From contig VYZI01000742.1 of the NCBI GenBank assembly GCA_013397695.1, positions 1 to 64,000 on the forward strand: a DNA stretch of 64,000 bases, in the 5' to 3' direction. The translations under genes were made by a program, and so were the position numbers. The DNA comes from Centropus unirufus. Lineage: Eukaryota > Chordata > Aves > Cuculiformes > Centropidae. A model generated the notes under the pieces. That model had not been told where the DNA came from. It saw only the letters and a list, made by a program, of their open reading frames with translations, and ran no database searches. This document shows positions 44,727 through 57,500 of the stretch, in pieces. Every line of letters begins with the position of its first letter. Positions within the stretch are counted from its first letter, which is position 1.

Positions 44727-47700
44727 TCAGGCATACACCTGCATGTTGTTCCTCTGCTGCTCCGTCATGTGAGCGGCTGCTGGCCCACGCTGGTTGTTAC
44801 CGGGACTGGTTGCCACATCAGACCAGTCAGAGGCAGAGTGTGGGGAGGAGCTTGACCACTGGTCTGGAGATTCAGGCGACGGGGTCAGGTACGGGTGCTC
44901 CCCTTGTAAGTGCCGATTGTGGCTAGGAGTCCGTTCTGTGGCTGAGGAGTAGCAGCTGTGCTGCGACGGAGGTGTGGGATATTTCCCCATGGAGCTCTGG
45001 AACTGGTGGTAGGCTGGGAGGACTGTCTGAGCCACTTGCCCGTCCTGCTGAGGGACAGCAGCCATGGAGAACGAGGCGCTAGGCAGCTGAGCCAAATCCG
45101 GTATCTGGTACATGGAGCTAAGAGGACCAGCCATATTCTGAGCACAGTTTGACTGGGCCTGCTGTGGCAGTGCTTGCTGGTTTATGCCACCCTTTGGAAC
45201 CAGCTGGAAAGTCATGATAGGGGGCAGAGACTCCCTGGAAACTCCTAGGTGCTTTGCATCTGCTTGAACCAAACCGCTCTGCTGAGAAACACTGGGGTGC
45301 GAATGCATGACCTGCGGCACCATGCCAAACATCTCATTGTACTGGGACTCGTTCACCTCCATGCGATTCACCCACTCGGTGGAAACGTTGGCTGGCCGGA
45401 GCCTGCCAAGCCCATTGTTGGGAGGGGTGGTTCTGTGCTGCGAAAGCAGCTGGCTGACAGATGGGAGCACGGTGCCAGACCCACGTCCTAAAGGCTGCAT
45501 CTCATGGAGGTTTGAGAAGGACATCGTGTGTGCTGCCTGTACTGCTGGAGCGGTCAGCAGCGAGCTGGGTGATGAGTGTAACACCCCCGGCGATGGCATC
45601 ACAGGAGAGGATGTCGGTTCCGACGCAAAAGCATGGGGAGATTCTAAGGAATCAACTGGTGACAGGGTCACTGAGCTTTCCGAAAATTGCCCTTTGCTCT
45701 CACTGAGGGACTTCTTCCTTCTCCTCTTTGCATCTTTGGTGAGGTTTGTGGGCATGATGCCTTTGGCATTTGGTTTTCGTGACTTCTTGCTTAATGAAGC
45801 ATGCTTCAGATTGAGGAAGGACCTATTTGGGCCACAGAGGACTGGGGAGAGGGCGGAGTTCAGCATGGCGCCGGGATGCCCAGCGGGACTGTGTGCCACG
45901 TTGTACTCATTGAGGAGCTGCACTATGTCATGGTGCATCCGGTCCTGGGCCACATCTCGGGGCAGGCGGTCCATGTGATCTGTGATGTCTCGATTGGCAA
46001 AATGGTCCAACAAGATTTTTGCTGCTTCAAAACTGCCTTCCCGAGCAGCAAGGAAGAGTGGTGTCTCTTCCTGGAAAGCACAGAGAATAAGTACCTTAGC
46101 ACATTCAGCGGGGGGACTCACAGCCAACACTCCCTTAATGGTGCAGCAACACCTGGAAATTCTGTTTAACATAGTGCCACATCAATTGTCTCCAAGAACA
46201 ACCCACTCTGCCAGGCACCCATTGAAAAAAGGCAGATTACAGGGGATGATTTAATGCATGGCAGTGGAGCACGCAGGCTAAACTACCCTCCAGGACATGA
46301 ATCCTGCCATGGGTCCTTGGAGGAACTGTGAAAGCACCTGGTGCCTTTGTTCCATTTTGCCCTATGACAGAAAGGTACAAAGGACTAAAACAGCCCAGCA
46401 AGGAACTGCGGCTTGGTGGTGGCTCCAAAATCCACTGAGCAATACACAATAATCCAAAAAAACACTCCTAGACAGAGGAAAGAAACTAAGGCTTAAGACA
46501 CAGCAAAATCTAACAGTGAAGCTACAGAAGGTCTGCACAGCAGAGTCTGTCTCTCAGAGGGGCTTCTCCCCAGTGCCCACCCTGCACTGAGATCCCTGGA
46601 AATGTGACAGGACATCAGGGTTGCTGTGCTGGCAGATCTGGCTCTCGGCTAACTGGAATCCAGCGGCTTCGCACCAGTAGCCCTTCACCCCCGTGCTCTC
46701 ACACACAACTGACTGGATATTCCATTCCTTTTCTGCAAGTAAAGTAGGGCAGTGCCAACGCCCAGGACTTGGCCAAACAAGGAACAGAATTGCTCTCCCA
46801 TATCAGAAATCCTACAAGAGATCTGGCATTTGGGGAGTTCCAGTCACGGTCTGGGTTTGGAAGACCCGCACTGTGCAGCTAGTTTCAAAAATCTGAACTT
46901 AGTTCACTACCAGCAGCAAAGAGATTCCTTGAGTCAGGAAGAACAGCCACCCTGAGCACACCCAAACTATACCTTGTTATCCTGCATGTCTCTGTTGGCT
47001 CCATTTTTCAGCAGCACCAGTGTTGCTTCCACATTGTTGACAGCAGCAGCCCAGTGAAGAGCAGATTTACCTACAGGGAAACCCAACAACTTCAGCAACA
47101 AACCAAGGAGCTTTTTTCTCAATCACCAACATGGACAGAGCACACTGACGAGAAAACAGCAACTGCAGTGCTGCTCACAGCACACGAACACATCCCGAAG
47201 TCATTTTTACTCTTTGGAAATCACCACACTGTGACACACCCCTATGTTACCAAGATGCAATGGGATTTTCAGCAATTGCTCTGGGATATCTCTATTTTTT
47301 TAAATAACGTATCCACAGAGACATGCCCGCAGACCAGAAAATCCCACCAAATCTAACCCCAGATTTCTTCTGCTGTTCCTCTAGGACTAACCAAGTCACT
47401 GTGCGGCACCCTGCAGTCTGTTACTGTAAGGGCTTCTGCAGGAGCATCTAGAGTCTGATTTAGCCACAAAATTTATGAGGAACCACACACGGCAATGGAG
47501 CAGCACCCACCCCTTGCACCACTATAAATATTTGCCCAGCCCAGTATGTTCACGTTACCATGGTCATCTACAGCATTCACATCTGCCTGGCAATTAATTA
47601 GCTCGGCTACCATTCCTTCCACAGCCAGACGTGCAGCCAGAATTAGCGGAGTTGTTCCATCATTCATCCGAGCATCCAAGTCCGTCACTCTGTTACGGAT

Positions 47701-50700
47701 CAGGATCTGGACAAGAGGGGAAGACAGACTTTTTTTTTCTTTCACATTTTTTTCAATACCTCTATAGACCAAAACTGAGGATTTCGCAGAAACTCAAGGG
47801 AAACTTTAGAACGGAAAAGCAGCCTGAGCACTTTAATGCAAGGACCCAGATAACAGGGGAGAGGGGCAAACAGAACAAATAAATACATGCCAGATGAGTC
47901 ATGCATGCCAAGTTCTTCCAAATTGTGAATACTTGAGGAAACTGGATGTAAAATACAGTTTTGCCTGGGCATCACACTGTGGAAGTCATGAGGCTGTGAG
48001 TGTAGAGAGTGCAGCTTGGGCAGGCTCATACAATTACAAATTGCCTACTATAAAAAGAGTTCTTCAGTTGCTGTACCTGGAAGACACCCTGGGCATCAGC
48101 AGCTACTGCAGCATGCAGGGGAGTCCGTCCCATGTTGTCCCGTGCATTAGCATCTGCTCCAGCATCCAGCAAACGTTTTGCAGCATCTGCTCTCGAGTAA
48201 CGGGCTGCCAAGTGCAGTGCCATCTCCCCAGTGCGGTCTGTTTGGGCCTGCAGGTTGGCACCTTGATAGATCAAATCTGTTATTATATTTGCTGAGGAAT
48301 CTTCTGTGTCCTCATCATCCTCGCTGATATCGGAGCTGCCCACGCGCAGAGATGCCAACATAAGTGGAGTACATCCATCTGCAACAGAAGACAGAATATC
48401 ACAGTGACCTGACAGTGATAGCAACAGAAAGGAAACCCTCTCACAATCCTCTCCCCTTTAGCACCTACAGCTACAGCCAATGCCTCCAGCCACTTTAACC
48501 CAGCCCTCGTCTCTTATTATAAAGCCCAAAAGAGTTAGCAAGTTGTTTTCCTTCCAAGAAGCACTTTCATACCTAATGCAACCCCAACAGAACTTAGATA
48601 CTTCTCAAATGAGATTATAAAACAAAAACGTTTGCTGCTAAAAATGAAAACTTCCTCAGAATGTAAAGGCTAAATTCCTAAAGAGAAGCAAGGGCTATGA
48701 AAATCAGAGTTCAGATGACCAAGCATACCTATTGATGTGGATATTCTAGTCCCATACCCAGAGAAAAGAAACAATTGACAGAGAATTATCGCACGACTAA
48801 CCATCAACTACCAGTGGCATTCTGCAGATATTAACCTGAAGTGAAATTCAGACAAAAGCCTTCATCATCTGTTACACACCAAGGTCTTCACCAGAGGGAC
48901 CCTGAAGTTGTGAGTCAAGCAGTCATAGCTGAAAAAAGTCTTCAGGTTGACTGCTTGAACCAGCCTCACCTTGCTTTTAATAACATCCATGACCAGAGCC
49001 CTGAACAAAGCCCTTCCTGCTTTGGAAGACACCGGACTTGTATCTCTCCACAAGTCTCACGGGCTCACACAGATCGAACATCCACAAAGGATAAATCACA
49101 TTCATCCCACCAGAGTGCTTGCACTGTCCTAAGGAGAAAGGCCCCTCCAAACCTCTAACTTAACTTGGCTTCCTTGGATGAACCTCTCCCTCTCTCTGTT
49201 GATCAAAGAGTGCAGCCCAAGAGGACTGGCTCCTAATAAGGATTTTTCACCCTTTATGCACTGTAATCAAGGTTTAAAACATTTCCAGTATTTTCAGCAA
49301 CTCATCAAGTGTCAAGCGCTTTTGTTTCAGCAAATTCTGCCTCTTAGAAGATATTAATTACTTAAAACCAAAGACTTCAACTGCAGATGCTTATGCTACA
49401 AGCAGGGGTGCCTCCTGAGCCCTACAGACAGCAGCTCCCCTGCCTGCACAACTCTCAATCTACACTGAAAACCATTTGGTCTGAGGGCAGAATTTGGATT
49501 CTGTGCAGACCAATGAGGCGATGATCTCCTATTGAAAGTCACACACAGAGGTCTAACATCTTGACCCATCTCCTGAACTCTCATTGCCAGGCTTCCCCGA
49601 GTCTCTTTCAGGGCAGTCCCAAAACTTTCTGGCCGTCTGTCATCCCACAGCACGCCCTGCCAAGCTCTGCAGAGCCGAGGGCTGGCAGCAGCCGCAGCAC
49701 CTCCTCCTAGCGGCTCCCCACCACAGGACAGGCAGGCTTGCGCCCAGCGACTCACTCAGCATCTGCTGATGTATGGGCCTGGGTTCACTTCCAAGATCCA
49801 GCCCTGTCTACAGGCCTCTTGCCTGCTGTCCAAGGCAATACCTCCTTTTGCGCTTCTCCCTCCTACTGCTGGCTCTGCTTCCCTGTCCCAGATGAATACT
49901 TCTCAGTATTCAAGTCAGGCTGTGGTCTCCTCCATCCTGCTCTGACACAAAGAGCAGAGAGACAGAGCACAGAAAGGAGCTTTCTTTTTCTCCAGCACCA
50001 CAGCTCTGGGAAAACCACTTGCAGGAATGGTCTTGCTTGCTTAATCACTGCAGTTGTCCTGGGTAGGTGGTGCCCAGCTGCTCTACAGGGATACCACTAG
50101 AGTAGGCGTTAAATCCTTGGAAAAAATAGCTGCCACCTTCCAAAAGGTCTTTCAGCTCTTTTCAGAGCTTTGTAAGCTGGCCACACATGGGTAGTTTTAT
50201 GTTGATAGCAAAAAGTACATCAAGATTAAGCACTTGATGGACTACTAGAAAAAAGCTGAAGACACAATGTCTTTTTCCCGCCTTCCAGGGTGTCCTCTGG
50301 AATAGCTGGAAAAGAACCCAAAAGGATCAAGCTGGAGGCAGGCACACAGCATGGAAAATTCCAGTCTGAACCACTGAAGCCTTAGTAACTGAAAAAGAGG
50401 GGTATGTAATAGGGACACTTAATCAGTTTTAATTGTAGGTGGTGGTAGCAGTTATGCCTAATAATTGCATTCCCCTGGTTACACACTCACAATAACTCCA
50501 ACGGAAATAATGTCCTCACCACTTGGGGGGACACACAGGACGAGGAGCATGGGAAGACAAAGGTGACAGCAGAAGAGGAGGAGTTATAAAAACTCTTCTG
50601 TTTGCTGCCTTTCCAGACAGCCCCTGAGTAAACGTAAAACTTGGAGCGAAATGGTAAAGGGAGAAGCTCACCAGGTGAGTAAAACTGAAGGACTCACAGG

Positions 50701-51590
50701 GGTACAACATACTCAGAGGTGGGATGTACAGAACCCACTGGCAGTCTCTAAGTGATACCTCCGTAGGAGGCTGGACTTCTTGTATCCCCCTAAACTTGAG
50801 ACTGCAGAAGGTGCTAGATTAAGAGATGGAAAGCTGAGGCTATAAACCAGTGAATAATAAAAAAAATTATGAACAAGCTTGCTGCAGTGCTGCTCTGTTC
50901 CAGCACAGACGTCTCACAGGCTGCTAGCCAGGGTCACCGCCTGCCAGAGGGCACTCAGGAACAGGCCATCTTTGCTTCCACCGCAAGCAACAGACACCTC
51001 GGGTACAAACCCCGAGAAGCTAGTCCTTAGCAAAACCTGGCATAAATCTCTGAAGTGATCCAGCTGCAGAAGCTGGGGGTTATTTCCAGCACAACTATGC
51101 CTTCCCAATTTCTGCCGCATCGGAATTCCTCAGCATCTTTTAGGCCCATATTTTTCTAAAAGAGATCCTACAGCTGTAGTTCCTATAGGCGCTTGCTAAA
51201 TGAACTCTCTTTCTCCAGGTTACATGATAATCCATGTGCTAAAGACCACGATCTGATGATCTTCAACATTTTTCCCTGGAGTGCACATAACCCATTCCTT
51301 GAGTACCATAAAATTTCTCCTGGTGTTCCTGAATTCTCCATACAATTTTCAAACAGTAGCACTCCCAGCCACTGGAGACAAGGGAGGTCAGTGGCTGGTG
51401 GGAAGAATGCACAGTACTGACCTGGCCCTCTGACATTGACATCCAGAACGTCCACTTCTTGATCTGCTTGAGGTGGTGTAAGGGCTAGTGACGTGCTCCC
51501 GCAGACATCTGCTGCCTCCAGGTGCTGCTGTGTCCACTGGCGCTGATCTATCTGCTCATCACCTTCTGCGAGCAAGGCTTGATCCTCAGC
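44727..51590 (-). CDS. NOTCH2: NOTCH2 intracellular exons: ankyrin repeats, transactivation and PEST
   Basis: Five exons. 51422-51590 links RAM to the ankyrin domain ([21 protein letters not shown]). 48077-48378, 47559-47706, 46973-47070 and the start of the last exon encode the ankyrin repeats that bind CSL and Mastermind ([78 protein letters not shown]). The last exon, 1344 bp, has the basic region KSRKPNAKG, Ser/Pro/Gln-rich stretches and the degron [15 protein letters not shown]. It is somewhat shorter than the human last exon. Confidence 0.96.
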
Positions 51591-54500
51591 CTGAGCACAG
51601 GAAACAAGCAGTTGCTTCAAAATGCTTGTTGAGTGGCCAAAGACACCGGAAGTTCTTGGAGTTTTCTTAGTTTTGGTGGGGAATTTTTTTTGTTTGGGAG
51701 GGTGTGTGTTGGGCTTTGGGTTTTGTTTTTTTTTTTAAGCTAATGACAGTCTCCATTTACCTCTGCTTGGCATTCCCAGCTTTCACCCTCTGACCGCATG
51801 CTATCAGACCTGAACTGCAAGAAGTGATCCTACCATTTACCTTCTCTTCCCTTTGGTGCAGCAGGGCCCAAGTAGGGAGGGAACACTGGAGCAGAAGTGA
51901 CCCGGTTTCTCTACTGGCCTGTGGAGGCAGTGTTAACCAGAGGTTTTGAGCGAGGGGCACACTCTGGAAGGTAACACAGCCTCACCAGCAGTTTCAGTTT
52001 CACGCAATATTCAAATCTTACCTTTGCTCTCTTCGACTGAGGTCCACCATCACCTGCCCAGTGTTCAGCTGGTCCAGAATCGGCCAGGTTACCCTCTGGT
52101 ATCTGGACTGACAGATTCCTATCAAATAAGGAGAAGACATCACTTTGAAACCTGAGCATGTGCTAGTACTGCTACTTACACCAGTCTGCAGAGACCAAGG
52201 GTGGGATGCATGCAAACAGGGACCAAGAAATTAGAAATCTCAGGCAGGCAACAGTAGCATTAAATGCATTTACAACTGCCACCTTGGTTAATTCAGTGGA
52301 AAGTCAAAACTGCACAGATGGGATCCTTCTTTTGAAACTTGCCATTACTTCTGAATCACGTTTTTAACACATTGAGATGGGTGTATTAGTAGTTCATTGT
52401 CAAATATTAACCTAAAAATGTCTTCACCTATTCCAGAAGGAAATAATGCAAACAGTATGCAACCGCTGAACTGAACAGTGTCAGAAAACCAGGAGATCGG
52501 ATTCCTTACCAGCAGTTTCCAGATTACACTTAATTCAAGTTCTTCCGTCCAAAACAGATGTATTAAAATTTTAAAGAAATTGCTTAAGACATTCTAGCTG
52601 AAAAAGTAGCTTTCTCTAGAAGTGCCTTTAAATAGAGATTTATACAATACATGCTCAAAAGCCTCCAACACACTGCTAAACACACTGTCAGCGGCATAAA
52701 TATTAACTTACTTGAGTCCAACAGCATCTTCCCCAACTGGCTCTCTGCGCTTATGATTACTAGGATCCCTACGTAGAATAAAGCCCTCTGGGAGCCACAG
52801 TGAGCCATGTTTGCGCTTACGCTTTGCCATCATCACACCCAAGAGGAGGATTAAGAGGATGATCAAAGCTGCCACAGCAAGTAGGTAAAGCATCTGGGTC
52901 TTCGGTGGTAACAAGGGTTCACCTAAAGATACCAGTTAAAATACAACAAGATTAATGAAGGGAGACAATAAGCTTCCATCTACTTACTTCCTTTTCTCAC
53001 TCAGTCTATTTTCTCTATACTGTGATGTATTGAGAACAAAGGCTTGAGAAGCTCAGGCCGCAACTGTTGTAAAAACATGTCTTTCTGGCTTCCCTTAATC
53101 TTTTCTTAAAGCGTTGTTCTGAGTATATGACTGCTGAACTGAAGATCCTGCTCCTTCCTCAAGAGCCCTGCTGGCTGAAGACACCTGAACCAGTGCAGCC
53201 AGCACTGATCGACAGAAAGGTACAAGTAAGACCCAACTAGGAACACTAATATTGCCCATCTAGCACAAGGTTGCAGCTGAGCAGATTGAGGGAGAAGGAG
53301 CAGAAATCAAAGGGACTGCACGTTGCCAGAGTAGAAAGCATCTAGTAGAATGAGGAATGTCCCCCTCCAGCCTTCTCTCGAACACCACGTTCTCACTGAA
53401 TTCATGGCTTGGAGCACACTAAGTTTTTAGTGCAGACAGGATCACTGCAGTGTGGCACGCTGCTGCAGCACATGAGATTACTGTTTCTACTGGTGGTAAA
53501 ACGACCAGGCTCCAAACTGAAATGCCCTGCCTTACTGACCTGATGTCCCCTGGAGCAGAACCAGCACACTGCACATACATACTTCTATAACAGGGTGAAG
53601 TTAGCTCCCCAAAACCATAATGAACAGGGAGACATAGGAAGATGATGATCAATAATCTGAGCATAAATTTTGCAAGCCCATGTCTGCTAAATACCTGCCT
53701 CCACAAGAAATTTTTCCCATGCAATTACTTACTTTGGACAGACACAAAAGGATAGGGCAACATGCCCTTGATGGCCTGAGCAGCCAAGAGAGCTGCAGCA
53801 GCTTCTGTGTTCTGAAAGCATTGCTCTGAATCCTCTGCACATTGCCGGTTGTCAATCTCCAGGAACACCCTGGTGCTACAGAGACACAGTAAGAGGACAC
53901 AAGTCAGTCACAGAAATTTCCTGCACTAAGTTAAACTGCAGTCTTTTAAGTTAATCTTTCCACCCCAGCACTGAATTGGGCAGCCGCACTAGCTTTACAT
54001 TTCCCCATAAAAACCAGTCTGCAACGCTAGAAGGTCCAGAATGCCCTGATACCTACAAGTAAGAACTACCAGGAAAATAAGGCCACAGGAACAAAGGTAT
54101 CCACTCACCCAATGACCTCTTGCTCTAGTTCTCTGGGCTTGCGAATGACCGCGAGCGATCGTCGACTCCGTGCTGCAGATTTGTCCCCATAGTATGGGAA
54201 TACCATAGGGTTCCCCTGGGAGTCCAGCTTGATTCTAAGATTGGTGTGCAGAAGAGTTCCCAAAGTGCGCAAGAAGCTGCGAACATCCCCCAGCAGTTCA
54301 TCGGGGGGCATCAAGACCACAATGATTAGGGTCCCTTCTGCCAACTTCTCAGCTTTGTCCCCAGCACAGTCCAGACCGTCCCAGCCACACTCGTCACTGT
54401 TACAGCCCTGGTCACAGCGGCCATCTGCGTAATGATCTGCACAGTACTTGTCATACCTGTAACAGGAAAAGGGTGACAGGCAGCACACAGGACAGACACA

Positions 54501-57500
54501 TTCTGTGGGGTACACCTGCAGTCTAGGAGCCAAGGCCTTACACTCCTCATAACTGCTTACAGTAAAACTTCCAGAGTCATATTCAGGATACAAAGAGAAG
54601 AAATGGAACACCAGGACAAGCTTGCTAACAAGCAGTGTGGAAGCAGGAAGCGTAGAACTCCCCAAGGACACCTGGTTCAAAATTCTGGCACCAGTGGAAG
54701 ATAATTGCTTATTCTGTTTACTAGCATAAAGCTGTACCACCTCCTGCCTCACAAGAGAATCACCACTGCAAAGCTGTGGCATTTATCACACATAACTGAA
54801 GAGAAAGAAGTGCCACGACAAACAAGCTGGAAAACACATTCAGAGGTAGCCAATACAGCTGGGGTAAAAACACAGGCATTGCTGGTATGGAGTGAAATTG
54901 AGGATAGGAGGCAGTGCTATTAAAATCCAGTAGAAGGTGAAATGCCTCCTACTTGCATTTCCATAGAAAGCAAGGCATATCCATCAAGCAAGCTAACACA
55001 TTACCATCACCCAGGCTAACAACTTGGTTCACAGCATACCAATTCCAAGCTTCTTTCCAAAACCAGATGAAGACTACACAAAGCAGTAGAGACTCCTTGA
55101 TGTCAAACTTTCAGCAAAAGCAAGGACCAGCAACAGAAACAATGGAAGATATTGGAGCAGCAGGCATGAAGCACAGCAACTACTGAAAGCACTAGCAGGA
55201 GATACATTAAGCTACACAGAGAAATTGTCCTTAGGATCAAGCCTTACTTGCATGTTCTGCCATTCTGCTGACATTCAAAGTTGTCAAACAGGCACTCGGG
55301 TGTGTTGCAGAATTCATCACACTGTCCATTGAAAAGCATCCAGCAGCGGAATGAAGAGGAGCAGTTGGCCCAAGGATCTTCCATTGTCAGGGAGCAGTCG
55401 CCTCCATCCCACTGGCAGGCATGAGTGTTGCAGTCTTCATCACAATAGCCATCTCTTGCTTTTTCCGCACACTGGGAATCCAGACATCCTTGGGGCTCTG
55501 GGCTGACAGTTATGGGCTGCTCACACTGGCTGCCACGGGTGTGAGCAGGGCACTGACAATAATAGTAAGGAGGCTGTGAATGACTGTGGCAGCTCCCACC
55601 ATTCCAGCAGGGTGCACTGGCACAGCCCACGCGGGTCTGGCATTCCTCTCCCGCAGACAGCTTGGGGCAATAGCACCGTGGACCAGAAGAAGTCTGGATG
55701 CACTGCTCGCCCTTCTTGCATTTCACTTGTCCACAAGTACTGTGGCTGCTGAACTCACACTTTGCTCCTGAATAACCCTATAGGGAAAAAAAAATGCAGA
55801 ACAAGGCTCACCCACTAATACTTCAGTGCTCTGAAGGCTGGAGGCAAGGTGTCACATGCAAAGCCTCACTGCAGGAGCTGTGATTTTCTGGATCTATCCT
55901 CAGGGATAAACTAGAAACTTAAGGCTCCGTAACATTTTGAAATGTACTTAGAAGAACCATGAACAAGAGGAACAAATAGTAAGCACGGAGAAAACAGGAT
56001 AGCAAAAAAACTCGTTAAAATGTAACGTTTGGTTTAAGGCAGGAAGGCCAGCTATCCTGCCTCAACAGCAGAATTGTTTGGCGTAACAACAGGCAGCATC
56101 ACTATCCTAGGGCACCTCGAAGCCCTAGTTCCTCAGCTAAGTAGATAAACTAAAGGATTTGGCAAAGAGCATCCAAGGATGCAAACAGTACAGAAAAGAT
56201 AACCTTCTCCTAGAGTGGACCAGTGAAGTTAATGAATGCAGCCAGAGAAATCCACAGCTGATGCAGGTGATTCAGATCAGGATACAGTGCTTACCGGCGG
56301 ACACTGGCAGATGAACCCATCTGGCATATTGCTGGCAACAGCACAGGTACCTCCGTTCTGACAAGGCTTCCGGGGACACACATCTATTACACTCTCACAG
56401 TGACGACCTGAGATGTAGACACATGGGGAACATGAGAGCAGCGAAATGTGTGTGCACATTAAAAAGCCATCACAAAGCAGAACACTGCAATGAAAAGCCA
56501 GCGAGCCAAACACTCCAGTGCTACTCTGCCCTCAGAACTGGCAGGGCACACCTCTCTAGATAACAACACATGCACTCAAGTAGCTGCCTAAGTAGCAGTA
56601 GAGGAAGAAAACCCCAGCATCCACAAGGGGTATTTGGAGAGAGTCCACCTTGTCTGCTTCCTCAGAATTTGCTGCTCTCACCCACAGGCATAGAGGTTGA
56701 AGGTCCTGTACCACATCAGTTTGGGAGTTCCTACAACTTTTCTTACTATTTGGGAGATGCTCAGCAAGTCCCAAAGGCAAATCACACTATGAAAAATCAA
56801 ACCTCAGGACCAGGCACTACATGAGTAAACAGGACAAGGAAGCGGAGTCTCCTCAGACTGATCAGTTCCATAGAGAGGTCTGACTGCACTGAGAAGCATT
56901 TGCAGGAGCTCCCAGAGTCAAGCTCTGACTCCAGACTTTAAAAAGATTAGGATGACCTAAGCATGACTTAGAACACCCAGGAGAAAGCGAATAGAAGGCT
57001 TCACACATGTGCAGCCGAGACTCACTGCTAACAGACAGGGCAGGACGGCCCACGGAGCCCTTGTATCCTCTCAGTCACAAACCACAGCAAAGCCAACCCC
57101 GTCACCTCCCAGGCAGAAGGGTCAATGTGGAATGTGCAGAAGATGAACGGCTGGAGGAAGAAGCATGCTTCCCCCTCTGTCCCTAACGTTTCCAGACAAA
57201 TTTCATGCGTGAGACATAACTGTTCTCCCTGCTCCTCCTAGGGCGCAGCAGGTCTGCAATCCCCACACCGCAAGTTCCAGCCACCCTTCTGTGAGAGCCA
57301 GAAGCAATATGAGGCATAAATCATAAATACAAGCTTAAATATAAACCTATCTGGCGACTTGCACCAGTGTCCCACTAGCTAGCCTGGTTCCACTTCCCTC
57401 ATGTCACTCTTTTAGGAAATTCTTTGGTCAGCCTAGGTAATGCATTTGAAACTTACTACATGAACACTTCAGATGTAGGTCTTTGTGATTTCTTTGCATA

